From UBA3910 sp002391465 (lineage in GTDB: Bacteria; Bacillota; Limnochordia; Darwinibacteriales; Darwinibacteriaceae): a stretch of DNA of 64,000 nt. The notes below the pieces were generated by a model, which saw nothing but the letters and a program-made list of their open reading frames with translations, did not search any database and was not told where the DNA came from. The stretch is from the NCBI GenBank assembly GCA_030054835.1, contig JASGVS010000006.1, positions 1-64,000 of the forward strand, in the 5' to 3' direction. This document shows, piece after piece, positions 15,881 to 24,361 of this stretch; the stretch's first letter is position 1, and every line of letters begins with the position of its first letter. The translations under genes and the position numbers were made by a program.

Positions 15881-17287
15881 ATGACCGGATTTATGGGAGA
15901 CAATTTCCTACTTACCAACAAAACGGCCGAAAGGCTGTACCATGACTACGCCAAAAAGATGCCTATCCTCGATTACCACTGCCATTTGGATCCGCGGGAA
16001 ATTGCGGAGAATAAGAAATACAGGAATATTACCGAACTGTGGCTGGCCGGGGATCATTACAAATGGCGGGCGATGCGGGCTAATGGCATCGAGGAAAAGT
16101 ACATAACGGGCGATGCCAGCGACAAGGAGAAGTTCATGAAGTGGGCAGAAACACTGCCCAAGTGCATCGGCAATCCCCTCTTTCACTGGAGCCATTTGGA
16201 GTTGAAGCGCTACTTCGGTATAGACGATCTCTTGACTCCAGAAACGGCGGAGGAGATTTGGGAAAAATGCAATGAACTCCTGCAGGATGATGCCTTTACC
16301 GCTAGGGGGTTTATTGCACGTTCCAACGTAGTAGCCCTCTGCACAACCGATGATCCGGTCGATTCGCTGGAATACCATCGGGCTATTGCGGCAGATGACA
16401 GCTTTAAGACCAGAGTCTATCCCACCTTTAGGCCCGACTTGGCCTTGGCCATCGATAGTCCAGGCTTTCTGGATTGGCTCGCCCGACTGGAAGCAGTAAG
16501 TGGTGTGAAGGTGGAAAGCTACGCTGATTACACTGAAGCCTTAAGAAGCAGGATCGACTTTTTCCACAGCGTAGGCTGCCGCATTTCCGACCATGGCCTG
16601 GATCAAGTATTCTACCGGGAAGGGACACCGGAAGAGGCGGACCGTGTGTTGAGGAAGGCTCTCCGGGGTGAAGCTGTTAGCAAGGATGAAGGGGAGATGT
16701 TCAAAACCCAAGTGTTCCTCTTCTGCGGTAGGGAATACGCGGCGAGGGGTTGGGCTATGCAGCTGCATATGAACGCCATTCGGAACAACAGTGCTCGCAT
16801 GTTCGCCCTTGTGGGGCCTAACACCGGCTTTGATGCCATGGGCGACCAGACCTACGGTGAGGCATTGGTCAAGCTGCTGTCCGATTTGGACGCAACCGAT
16901 GAGCTGCCCAAGACCATTCTGTATTCCCTCAATCCGATGGATAACGAGCTTTTAGCTACGATAGGCGGTTCTTTCAACGCAGCACCGGTACCGGGCAAGA
17001 TTCAGCTTGGCTCCGGCTGGTGGTTTAACGATCAAAAGGACGGTATGATCAAGCAGATGGTGACACTGGCCAACATGGGCTTGATCAGCCATTTCGTGGG
17101 TATGCTCACGGACAGCCGCAGCTTCTTGTCTTACACGCGGCATGAGTATTTCCGCCGCATCCTCTGCGATCTGTTCGGTACCTGGGTGGAAAAAGGCGAA
17201 CTTCCCAACGACCTAGAGTTCTTGGGTGCTGTAATCGAAGATATTTGTTATAATAACGCAGAGCGTTACTTCAATTTGGCTTTGTGA
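15881..17287 (+). CDS. uxaC: Glucuronate/galacturonate isomerase
   Basis: The product of 468 residues has the normal length for UxaC, which converts glucuronate to fructuronate and galacturonate to tagaturonate in the cytosol. The ATG at 15881 sits eight bases behind TAGGAGGAAG. Family landmarks are DYHCHLDPREIAEN near residue 33 (metal ligands of the amidohydrolase-like barrel), the conserved KWRAMRANGI, HWSHLELKRYFGI and ALCTTDDPVDSLEYH segments, and the late MLTDSRSFLSYTRHEYFRR block. It is followed 32 bp later by uxuA. Together they cover glucuronate to 2-keto-3-deoxygluconate except for the fructuronate reductase step. Confidence 0.97.
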   Translation: MTGFMGDNFLLTNKTAERLYHDYAKKMPILDYHCHLDPREIAENKKYRNITELWLAGDHYKWRAMRANGIEEKYITGDASDKEKFMKWAETLPKCIGNPLFHWSHLELKRYFGIDDLLTPETAEEIWEKCNELLQDDAFTARGFIARSNVVALCTTDDPVDSLEYHRAIAADDSFKTRVYPTFRPDLALAIDSPGFLDWLARLEAVSGVKVESYADYTEALRSRIDFFHSVGCRISDHGLDQVFYREGTPEEADRVLRKALRGEAVSKDEGEMFKTQVFLFCGREYAARGWAMQLHMNAIRNNSARMFALVGPNTGFDAMGDQTYGEALVKLLSDLDATDELPKTILYSLNPMDNELLATIGGSFNAAPVPGKIQLGSGWWFNDQKDGMIKQMVTLANMGLISHFVGMLTDSRSFLSYTRHEYFRRILCDLFGTWVEKGELPNDLEFLGAVIEDICYNNAERYFNLAL

Positions 17288-17319
17288 GAGTGAGTATTTT
17301 TAGGGGGTAGTGTTGGAAT

Positions 17320-18390
17320 ATGAAGATGGTTTTTCGTTGGTTTGGCAGTGACGATGACAGCGTAACGCTGGAGCAGATCAGGCAGATCCCGGGCATCACC
17401 GGCGTGGTTGGTGCACTCCACGATATGCCGGCAGGAGAGCTCTGGACCCAAGAGCGGATCAACGCCCTGCGGGACGAGGTCAACGCTGCTGGACTGGAAC
17501 TGGAAGTAATCGAAAGTGTAAACGTGCATGAGGATATTAAGCTCGGCCTGCCCAGCAGGGATCAGTACATCGAGAATTACATTAAGACCATTGAGAATCT
17601 GGGCAAGGCAGGCGTGAAGGTGATCTGCTATAACTTCATGCCCGTTTTCGACTGGCTCCGTTCCGATCTATGGATGAAGTTAAGCGACGGCTCGGTAGTT
17701 TTGGCTTATGACCAAAGTGTGATTGCCAACACTGATCCCGTTTCCATTGTGGAGACCTATGCAGAAGATTCCAAGGGCTTTGGCCTGCCCGGCTGGGAGC
17801 CGGAGCGGCTAGCAGAGTTAAGAACCACCTTGGAGCTGTATAAAGACGTGGACCAGGAGAAACTGTTTGAAAACCTCAAGTATTTCCTGGAAGCGATTAT
17901 ACCCACCTGTGAAGAGTACGATGTGAAAATGGCCATCCACCCAGACGATCCGCCCTGGGAGATTTACGGCCTGCCTCGCATCGTCACCTCAAAGGAAAAC
18001 CTGGAGAAGCTGGTTAACCTAGTTGACAGCCCTTACAACGGCCTCACCCTGTGCAGTGGGTCGCTGGGAGTTAACTCTAAGAACCAGATTCCAGAGCTAA
18101 TCAGGCACTTCGGGAAAATGGGCAGAATCCATTTCGGCCATGTGCGCAACGTGAAGATAGTTTCCGACGGAGTGTTCCACGAAACATCGCACCTGTCCAG
18201 TGATGGGTCCCTCGATGTGTTTGAAATAATGAAGGCCTACTACGATGTGGGCTTCACAGGTTACTTGCGTCCGGATCACGGCCGGATGATTTGGGGTGAA
18301 GAGGCACGTCCCGGTTATGGCCTGTACGATCGGGCTTTGGGCGTTGCTTATATGAACGGACTGTGGGAAGCGATCAACAAAATGGCCTAA
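17320..18390 (+). CDS. uxuA: Mannonate dehydratase
   Basis: This 356-residue enzyme dehydrates D-mannonate to 2-keto-3-deoxy-D-gluconate. It starts MKMVFRWFGSDDDSVTLEQI, and the UxuA blocks GITGVVGALHDMPAGE, VIESVNVHEDIKLG, ICYNFMPVFDWLRSDL and HPDDPPWEIYGLPRIV are all present, with the Mn-binding Asp/His/Cys set expected for the TIM-barrel fold (IHFGHVRNVK, RPDHGRMIWGE near the end). Start ATG at 17320 has a GGGGG tract about a dozen bases upstream. It lies between uxaC and a third Gfo/Idh gene in the same transcription unit. Confidence 0.97.
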   Translation: MKMVFRWFGSDDDSVTLEQIRQIPGITGVVGALHDMPAGELWTQERINALRDEVNAAGLELEVIESVNVHEDIKLGLPSRDQYIENYIKTIENLGKAGVKVICYNFMPVFDWLRSDLWMKLSDGSVVLAYDQSVIANTDPVSIVETYAEDSKGFGLPGWEPERLAELRTTLELYKDVDQEKLFENLKYFLEAIIPTCEEYDVKMAIHPDDPPWEIYGLPRIVTSKENLEKLVNLVDSPYNGLTLCSGSLGVNSKNQIPELIRHFGKMGRIHFGHVRNVKIVSDGVFHETSHLSSDGSLDVFEIMKAYYDVGFTGYLRPDHGRMIWGEEARPGYGLYDRALGVAYMNGLWEAINKMA

Positions 18391-18417
18391 CGAGAGGACC
18401 GGAAGGGGACGTTTTCT

Positions 18418-19485
18418 TTGCAGAAGTTAAGGGTCGCGGTAATCGGCTGTGGGAGTGTGTCTGTTGTGCATCTGCCGCCTATTGCGACTTGGCAGTGGGC
18501 GGAGCTGATTGCGGTCTGTGATGTTAATGAGGGAAGGGCTAGACGGGCAGGTGAAAAGTACCAGGTTCCCTGGTACACTGACTACAACGCAGTTTTTGCC
18601 CTAAAGCCCGATGTGGTTCATATCTGTACATCCCATTACACCCATGCCGGAATCGCGATTGCAGCAGCCAAGCAGGGAATTCACGTGCTGACTGAAAAAC
18701 CAATGGCGACCAATTTGGCCGACGCGGACCGCATGATTGCGGCTGCGGAGGAGAATGATGTTAAACTGGGAGTTGTATTCCAAAACCGCTACAACGCTGC
18801 TTCCAAGGCAATGCGGGAAGTGGTGGAACGGGGAGATTTGGGTAGACTCCTTGGGTGCCGGGCCTTTGTAACCTGGTTCCGGCCGCGGGAGTACTACACC
18901 AACAGCGACTGGAAGGGTACCTGGCGGGAGGAAGGTGGGGGCGTCTTAATGTCCCAAGCCATTCACACCATCGATTTGATGCAGTGGTTGATGGGTGAGG
19001 TTGATTACCTCCAGGGTTCCATCAGCAATCGGTTCCATGACTATATCGATGTGGAAGATACGGCGGAAGCTACCGTGTTTTTCAAAAACGGAGCAAGGGG
19101 CAGTATCTACGCCTGCACCAACTACAGCCGCGATGCGGATGTGCAGCTGGAAGTGCATGGTGAAAACGGCTTTGTGCGCTTGGAAATGGACCGGGCGGTG
19201 ATCAGCCTTAAGGGTCAGGCGGAGTACGCTGTAAGTGAAAACGGAACTGAACAGACAGCGGGTAAGTCCTATTGGGGTGCCAGCCATGCTAAGCAGATCG
19301 AGTGTTTCTACCGGTCAATCCGGGAGGATCTTCCGGTTAAGATCGATGCTTGGGAAGGCCGCAAGGCATTGGAAATTGTCAGGGCTATTTACTACAGCGG
19401 CAGTAACGGGGGCTGCAGAGTCCAGTTTCCCTTTGCAGAGCCGGCGGGCTTCCAGCCGCCGTCTCTAACCAACGCGAATAATTAG
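18418..19485 (+). CDS. Gfo/Idh/MocA-family oxidoreductase, possible fructuronate/mannonate oxidoreductase
   Basis: A TTG start at 18418 after GGAAGGGG gives a 355-residue protein. The Rossmann motif VAVIGCGSVSVVHLPP, the EKPMATN motif and the active-site helix EEGGGVLMSQAIHTIDLMQWLMG are intact. It is the last gene of the uronate operon and ends just before a strong terminator. The operon has no UxuB- or UxaB-type polyol dehydrogenase, so one of the three Gfo/Idh enzymes may do the fructuronate-to-mannonate reduction; this is inference from gene order, and the alternative is a different uronate or inositol substrate. Confidence 0.88.
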   Translation: MQKLRVAVIGCGSVSVVHLPPIATWQWAELIAVCDVNEGRARRAGEKYQVPWYTDYNAVFALKPDVVHICTSHYTHAGIAIAAAKQGIHVLTEKPMATNLADADRMIAAAEENDVKLGVVFQNRYNAASKAMREVVERGDLGRLLGCRAFVTWFRPREYYTNSDWKGTWREEGGGVLMSQAIHTIDLMQWLMGEVDYLQGSISNRFHDYIDVEDTAEATVFFKNGARGSIYACTNYSRDADVQLEVHGENGFVRLEMDRAVISLKGQAEYAVSENGTEQTAGKSYWGASHAKQIECFYRSIREDLPVKIDAWEGRKALEIVRAIYYSGSNGGCRVQFPFAEPAGFQPPSLTNANN

Positions 19486-19496
19486 TGTTAAGGCAA

Positions 19497-19524
19497 ACGA
19501 GGGGCCCAGTGCCCCTCGTTTTTT
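19497..19524 (+). terminator. Rho-independent terminator of the uronate operon
   Basis: Stem ACGAGGGGC / GCCCCTCGT with a short loop followed by six Ts, 11 bp past the last stop. Confidence 0.95.
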
Positions 19525-19529
19525 GGTAG

Positions 19530-19555
19530 AAAAAAAGGACTGCCGCCGGCAGTCC
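19530..19555 (-). terminator. Rho-independent terminator of the ATP-grasp gene
   Basis: Palindrome GGACTGCCGCCGGCAGTCC at 19537-19555, with As at 19530-19536 that read as a T-run on the minus strand. Confidence 0.9.
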
Positions 19556-19571
19556 AGAAGATACTCTCATA

Positions 19572-20822
19572 TTACTTCATTATTGCTTCCGCTTGGGCCA
19601 TCTCTTTCCGGAAACCCTCTTCATCGAAGAGGAAGTGCTCCAGGAAGATCTCTCCCCCTTCGGGGCTTAAGAGTTTGCCCAGGTTGCGCAGTAAGAAAGC
19701 CCAAAGGGCAAACCACGGTTTCATGTCCCGCATGTCTTCCATATCAAGATAGGTTGGTTCCCGTTTTGCCCAGGTACGGAAGGCATCCCATTTTTCTTTC
19801 GCGGAAAGGGTTTTATCCGTTAAGTTGTAGAGGAGCCAGCCCAGATCTAAGAACTGCAGTTTGCAGCGCACGCCATCTTTCTGCCTGGGTAGGCGGTGGA
19901 TCTCTTTACCGTTGACCAAATCCACAAAGGCGCCCATTAGATCTACTCCGGCGAAGTTGGCTAAAATGACGCCGGGGGCAATACGGGGATTGCAGTCAAT
20001 GAGGTAGAGCTTGCCCGTGTTTTCATCTTCCATATAGTCAAAACTGATAAAGCCTGTCCAGTTAAAGTGTTTAATCAACCGGGCGTCAAACTCCTCTGCT
20101 TCAGGCGAATTGACCGTGATCCGGTAGGAACTTGTCCCACCGCTGGTGGGAACGGTGCGCAGGGCGCGGAAGACCACGTTACCCTTAACCTCGCCGTTTA
20201 CAGCCAGGTTTACGGTGGAGATGAGGGAACCCTTGATATACTGCTGGATTAGGGGCAGCTGCTCCTCCAGGTTGTACTTCTTCACGATTTGGCCGTACTC
20301 CCAAACAGCGTTGTTGGGATCATCCACTATTTTCTGGCCATGGGCGTTGCAGGCAATGCGCGGCTTGATAACTACCGGCGATTTGAGTTCTTCCAGTACC
20401 CTGATGGCGTCATGGAGCGACTCGGGGGTTTCGGTGTGGGGCGTCCTCACTCCGGCCTGCTTGGCGTACTCCGCCATGGCGTGTTTGTTATGGGCGTAGG
20501 TGATTTCCTCAAAGGACATGGAAACCATCTTAGTATATTTAGTTATGGTGTCCCGGTAGTAGGACATTAAAAAACCGCATTCCAGGACAGGGAAGTAGAA
20601 ATCGTATTCCCCGGTCTTCAGCTCATCCAGGACCGCTTGGGCGAACCCCTGGGGATTGTGGAGCAGGGAAGGTGCGAGAATACGCTTGTCCACTGCGTTG
20701 GAATACGAGACAAAGCTGCGGCTGTGGGAATCTACCACTGTTACTTTATAGCCAAGTTCTTTGAGACGCCGAACCACAAAGAGACTAGTGGGTGAGGCTG
20801 GTGTTGTTACTAATGCTTTCAT
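19572..20822 (-). CDS. ATP-grasp domain protein (carboxylate-amine ligase-like)
   Basis: The ATG at 20822 follows GGGGGC; the in-frame TTG at 20837 is less likely. The 416-residue protein has a pre-ATP-grasp Rossmann-like domain (KALVTTPASPTSLFVVRRL), the ATP-grasp core (SPVVIKPRIACNAHGQKIV around residue 150, then PLIQQYIKG), and the metal site FISFDYMEDENTGKLYLIDCNPRIAPG. It ends with a ~90-residue helical tail. Proteins of this layout ligate a carboxylate to an amine or another nucleophile with ATP; the substrates are unknown. It is divergent from a GNAT gene 118 bp away, with AT-rich DNA between them. Confidence 0.85.
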   Translation of the reverse strand: MKALVTTPASPTSLFVVRRLKELGYKVTVVDSHSRSFVSYSNAVDKRILAPSLLHNPQGFAQAVLDELKTGEYDFYFPVLECGFLMSYYRDTITKYTKMVSMSFEEITYAHNKHAMAEYAKQAGVRTPHTETPESLHDAIRVLEELKSPVVIKPRIACNAHGQKIVDDPNNAVWEYGQIVKKYNLEEQLPLIQQYIKGSLISTVNLAVNGEVKGNVVFRALRTVPTSGGTSSYRITVNSPEAEEFDARLIKHFNWTGFISFDYMEDENTGKLYLIDCNPRIAPGVILANFAGVDLMGAFVDLVNGKEIHRLPRQKDGVRCKLQFLDLGWLLYNLTDKTLSAKEKWDAFRTWAKREPTYLDMEDMRDMKPWFALWAFLLRNLGKLLSPEGGEIFLEHFLFDEEGFRKEMAQAEAIMK

Positions 20823-20940
20823 TGTACTTGCCCCCAATGCCTTATCAGTTTATAATTAAGATCAGCATAATACAATTATAATAACACATTTCAGTTAGGA
20901 ATAATAGGCTTTTCGGGGAAATACCAAGGAGGTTGAGAAG

Positions 20941-21987
20941 TTGCGTGTGCGACCGGCCACTGCCGCAGATAATGAGAAGTTAATAGCCATTGAACAGCTC
21001 ACGCCCCAGGGCGGACAGATTCAATTGGTGAGTGAACGGAAGGACTATTTTTTCCGAGCCAAAAAGTTCGCCGATCCAATTGTATTAGTTGCAGAAGACG
21101 AAGAGGAAGACATGATCTTAGGTATTATGGCGGTGGGTCCTGTGGAGCTTAAGCTGCATGGCAAAACACTGCGGGGAGGCTTGGTCTTCGACTGGCGCTC
21201 TAACCCCATGGCCCAAAAGGGGCTGCCCAGGCATATGCTCAGGCTCTGGCAGGCTGCGCACAAGGAAATCATCCGGAGAGACTTGGACTTCTTGTTCGGT
21301 TATGTAAAGGAAGACAACTTCCGTTCCATGAGCATTATCACCAGATATGGGGCGGAGGTTGTGGAAAGCAAAGACTTCCTCACCATGCCCGTGCACGCCC
21401 GCTTCTGCCGTAGGCGCAGCGAGGTGGACAAAGTTGCCTTTACCCCCAAGCCAGAGGAAGAGAAAGAAAGGGCAGCCTTAGCCCGTGCCTTCGGCGAGCT
21501 CGACCTGTTTCCGGACTGGACTCAAAGGGATGCAACCCGGGAGCAGCGGGATCGCTATCTCTTCGGAAAATTCAGCTATAAAGGTTCCTCTGTCAAAGTG
21601 TGGGACACGACTGGGGAATACACCCAACGCGTTTTGAACATCCCCAAGCTGTTCAAGGTGGTTCGCCCCATTGTCCAAGCAGGCTCCAGGCTTTTACCCC
21701 TGCCCCATATTCCTAATTTAGGTGAAGAACTCAGGGTGTGGCAGCTCTTTGACCTTGTATTAGATCAAGGCGAGGATTTGAACCCCCTCTTGGAAAAGGT
21801 GAGACAGGCTGCGGTTGCTAACAACATCCACTATCTGGTAATCTGTTTGGGTGCGGAAGAAAAGGGCTATGAGTTGGTGGCCAAAAAGGCTTGGGTAAAG
21901 CCCCAGTATCAATTGTTCTTTATGCCCCTAAAAGAAGGCATTCCCATGCCCAACACGCCCACCTATTTTGATGTGAGCTTCCTGTAA
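20941..21987 (+). CDS. GNAT-family acetyltransferase-like protein with C-terminal extension
   Basis: A TTG start at 20941 (GGAGG about 8 bases upstream) gives a 348-residue protein. Residues 1-140 look like a GNAT domain (VRPATAADNEKLIAIE, then GLVFDWRSNPMAQKGLPRHM and FLFGYVKEDNFRSMSIITRYG). The remainder includes a second, weaker GNAT-like half ending with ICLGAEEKGYELVAKKAW. The acetyl acceptor is unknown. It is divergently placed next to the ATP-grasp gene and upstream of degV-like 22062. Confidence 0.75.
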   Translation: MRVRPATAADNEKLIAIEQLTPQGGQIQLVSERKDYFFRAKKFADPIVLVAEDEEEDMILGIMAVGPVELKLHGKTLRGGLVFDWRSNPMAQKGLPRHMLRLWQAAHKEIIRRDLDFLFGYVKEDNFRSMSIITRYGAEVVESKDFLTMPVHARFCRRRSEVDKVAFTPKPEEEKERAALARAFGELDLFPDWTQRDATREQRDRYLFGKFSYKGSSVKVWDTTGEYTQRVLNIPKLFKVVRPIVQAGSRLLPLPHIPNLGEELRVWQLFDLVLDQGEDLNPLLEKVRQAAVANNIHYLVICLGAEEKGYELVAKKAWVKPQYQLFFMPLKEGIPMPNTPTYFDVSFL

Positions 21988-22061
21988 GAGTACGGAATAA
22001 GGTACCAGGTGAGGGAAAAAATATGGGTAAGTGGGGTTTAAACCATTTTGGAGGTTAATTA

Positions 22062-22931
22062 ATGAATCAAAGAATATGTCAGATTATCGATTCGGCGGGA
22101 AGTTTACCCCGTAAACTCCTGCAGAATTACAAAATCAGTGAAGCGTCCTTTTATGTTCGCTTCAAAAACATGGACTACGTGAAGGCGAATGTGGAGTTCG
22201 ACACGGATCAGTTCTATACCCGCATGGAAAGTGATCCGGACGATGTTCCCAAAACCGCGGCACCTAACATCCACGATTGGCTGTCCATTCTCAAGGAGCG
22301 TTACGCCGCAGGTGCACGCCAGTTCATTATCACCACCATTTCATCGAAACTATCTGCCAGCACCCAAACGGCCCATGCCGCCAAGGAGATGTTTGAGCAG
22401 GAGTATGATGCTCCGGTGGAAGTGATCGATACTAAGACCTGCGCCTGTGGGCAGGCTGCCTTCGAGATTTGGATCGCGCGCATGATTGAAAGCGGTAAGA
22501 ACTTCGAAGAGTTAGTGCAGAAGGCACGGGATATGGTGCCCCGTATCAACACGCTCTTTGCAGTGGATAGTCTGAAGTACATGGCAGCGGGTGGGAGAAT
22601 CGGTGCTGCTTCTTCCCTCCTTGGTGCTTTGATCAACATCAAACCAGTCTGCGAGTTTGTGGACGGGGAAGTAAAAGTAGTGAAGCCTATCGTGGGCAGA
22701 AAAAGGTCTATTCGAGCCATGGTGGATGAGGCTGCCAGCAGGATCAAAGATTTTGACCGAGCAATAATCGTGCTGCAGAACGCCAATTCTAACCAAGACG
22801 CCGAATACATGTACAACTACCTTAAGGACAAGGCCAAGGAAAAAATTGAGGTGTTCAGAAGCGGCCTCGGCATTACAGTAGGCGCCCATTCGGGCCCCGG
22901 TTCAATTGGGATTGGCTTTTTAGAATATTAG
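22062..22931 (+). CDS. DegV family protein
   Basis: A 289-residue protein with an ATG at 22062 behind TTGGAGG. The DegV fold is clear: an N-terminal domain beginning with CQIIDSAGSLPRKLL, the ISSKLSASTQTAH motif whose Ser residues contact the bound fatty acid, and the second domain with DSLKYMAAGGRIGAASSLLGALINIKPV and VGAHSGPGSIGIGF at the end. DegV/FakB-type proteins bind fatty acids and, in FakB, present them to the kinase FakA; no fakA is visible here. The last 12 bases overlap the convergent TraX gene. Confidence 0.93.
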   Translation: MNQRICQIIDSAGSLPRKLLQNYKISEASFYVRFKNMDYVKANVEFDTDQFYTRMESDPDDVPKTAAPNIHDWLSILKERYAAGARQFIITTISSKLSASTQTAHAAKEMFEQEYDAPVEVIDTKTCACGQAAFEIWIARMIESGKNFEELVQKARDMVPRINTLFAVDSLKYMAAGGRIGAASSLLGALINIKPVCEFVDGEVKVVKPIVGRKRSIRAMVDEAASRIKDFDRAIIVLQNANSNQDAEYMYNYLKDKAKEKIEVFRSGLGITVGAHSGPGSIGIGFLEY

Positions 22932-23687
22932 TCGAAATCCGTCCTTGAGTAGGCCTATCAAGAGAAGGTGGACTGGGTAAAACCAGTAGAAAAACCACTT
23001 GGCTGGCCTGCCGCCTTTCCCCAGCTGGCCGTTGTACGCCCGCAAAAGGGGCAGGGTGAGCAGGCCTGCCAGCTGAATCAGACCCATAATCCTCTGCTCC
23101 GGAAAGCCGAAGCCGGTAGCTATCGTCACGCCGCAGTAAACGAGGGTGATGGTGGTGAAGGCCCGGGCTTGTCTGGAGAAATCCCCGTGGAAGATGCCGA
23201 AAAACAAGATCCATAGTACGGCTATGGGCCCCCAATCGCCGAACACGGACAGGAAACACAGTACAGAAATACTTAGTGCCTTTACCCTTTCCGATAGATG
23301 GGGCTGGCTCCAGATAATGAGTGCCAAAAGCCCAAACAACAGGGGAAACATTACAGAAGTGGGGTAGACAACTAGGCCGTAGCGCAGGTAAATGGGAAAG
23401 GATTCCATCCAGGCGTAGTAAAAGGCGAAATGTGAGATTACCGCAAAAACGGCAAGGCGCAGGGCATAGCGTCTCACGTTTCTAGTGCGGTGAAACCCTT
23501 CCGCAATAAAGAAGCACATGATGGGTGCGGTCAAACGCCCGATTATCCTGAGGGCGAATCCTACCCAGTTATCCAATGGGACAAAGGCTGCGCCGATGTG
23601 ATCTAGGAGCATGGCCAAAACAGCAATCAATTTTAGGGCATGGGCAGACAGCCCAAATTTTTTCAATTCAGCAGGCACAGCTTTCAC
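22920..23687 (-). CDS. TraX family membrane protein
   Basis: The GTG at 23687 is favoured because GAGGGGGA lies six bases upstream; the frame is open to 23720. The 255-residue protein has seven or eight hydrophobic helices. The TraX signature is visible near the start: LSAHALKLIAVLAMLLDHIGA, then IIGRLTAPIMCFFIAEGFHRTRN, and the last helices WFFYWFYPVHLLLIGLL. TraX was first described as the F-pilin acetylase, but chromosomal Firmicute copies far from conjugation genes are common and their substrate is unknown. It converges on degV-like 22062 with a 12-base overlap of the stop regions. Confidence 0.9.
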   Translation of the reverse strand: MKAVPAELKKFGLSAHALKLIAVLAMLLDHIGAAFVPLDNWVGFALRIIGRLTAPIMCFFIAEGFHRTRNVRRYALRLAVFAVISHFAFYYAWMESFPIYLRYGLVVYPTSVMFPLLFGLLALIIWSQPHLSERVKALSISVLCFLSVFGDWGPIAVLWILFFGIFHGDFSRQARAFTTITLVYCGVTIATGFGFPEQRIMGLIQLAGLLTLPLLRAYNGQLGKGGRPAKWFFYWFYPVHLLLIGLLKDGFRLIF

Positions 23688-23779
23688 AGCAAGTCCCCCT
23701 CTTGCGATTCGTTGTTCCAACGTTTCGCCGCTTAGGGCCCCAATCCTTCATTCGGCTCCAACGGAATTGGACATAGATA

Positions 23780-23803
23780 AACCCCCGGCATCTGCCGGGG
23801 GTT
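23780..23803 (-). terminator. Rho-independent terminator of the repeated-domain cluster
   Basis: Stem AACCCCCGGCA / TGCCGGGGGTT, immediately after the stop at 23815 on the minus strand. The following minus-strand sequence is TATCTA with few Ts, so efficiency is uncertain. Confidence 0.75.
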
Positions 23804-23814
23804 CACCTTTTCTT

Positions 23815-24336
23815 CTACTCTACCAAGTTTACGGGAATATCTACTGAGTTTTGCGGTGGACAGAGCTGCATGAATACCTGTTCTTCAGCTATAACCATTG
23901 CCTTGAGCTCAATGGTCAGATCTTCCGTGAAGGTATCGGCATCGGTGTCCAGCGTAATTTCGTCAAAGGCATTGGTGTAGACAACATGGCAGGAGAGCTG
24001 TTCCGGCGACAGTCCTAACAGATCAAGCACCGCCGCATTACATTTCCTAAACGTTGCGTCGAAGACGAGCCGCTCCATGAACTCCAGGGGGAACTCTTCC
24101 CCTGTGGGAGTGGTCAATGTCAACTCTTTCTGTACAATAAACAGTGTTTCCAGGACGAACGAGCCGCCTTCATCGATGGTCACTTCGCATTCTGCCAGTG
24201 TAACACTGACAGTACCTGCTAGCGTGCTGTCGGCCGGTGCGTCAAATCCCAAGGGAACATCTATCTCCAGGTCGTTGAAGTAGAAGATTTCGTCGCAGAT
24301 CACTACGTCTGTCCTGATCTTCTCACAATGACTCAC
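23815..24336 (-). CDS. Repeated-domain protein (copy 1), possible SPOCS/DUF3794-like fold
   Basis: The 173-residue product starts MSHCEKIRTDVVICDEIFYF behind GAAAGGACTGACCC. It consists of one domain that occurs four times in this cluster: an N-terminal C-EK-(5)-V-CDEIFY strand, (D/E)-x-(D)V/IP-x-G linker, an ALA/PPGS turn, TVSVTLAEC, IVQKELTLTTPTGEEFPLEF, ATFRKC, then a C-terminal strand ending LCPPQNSVDIPV. The layout of two beta-rich halves with 'v.v.V.....lvvqkeL' resembles the SPOCS (DUF3794) domain of spore-coat proteins such as SipL, but the resemblance is weak. No signal peptide or membrane segment is seen. It is the last gene of a unit of three. Confidence 0.7.
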   Translation of the reverse strand: MSHCEKIRTDVVICDEIFYFNDLEIDVPLGFDAPADSTLAGTVSVTLAECEVTIDEGGSFVLETLFIVQKELTLTTPTGEEFPLEFMERLVFDATFRKCNAAVLDLLGLSPEQLSCHVVYTNAFDEITLDTDADTFTEDLTIELKAMVIAEEQVFMQLCPPQNSVDIPVNLVE

Positions 24337-24361
24337 ATGGGTCAGTCCTTTCTCTCAGATT

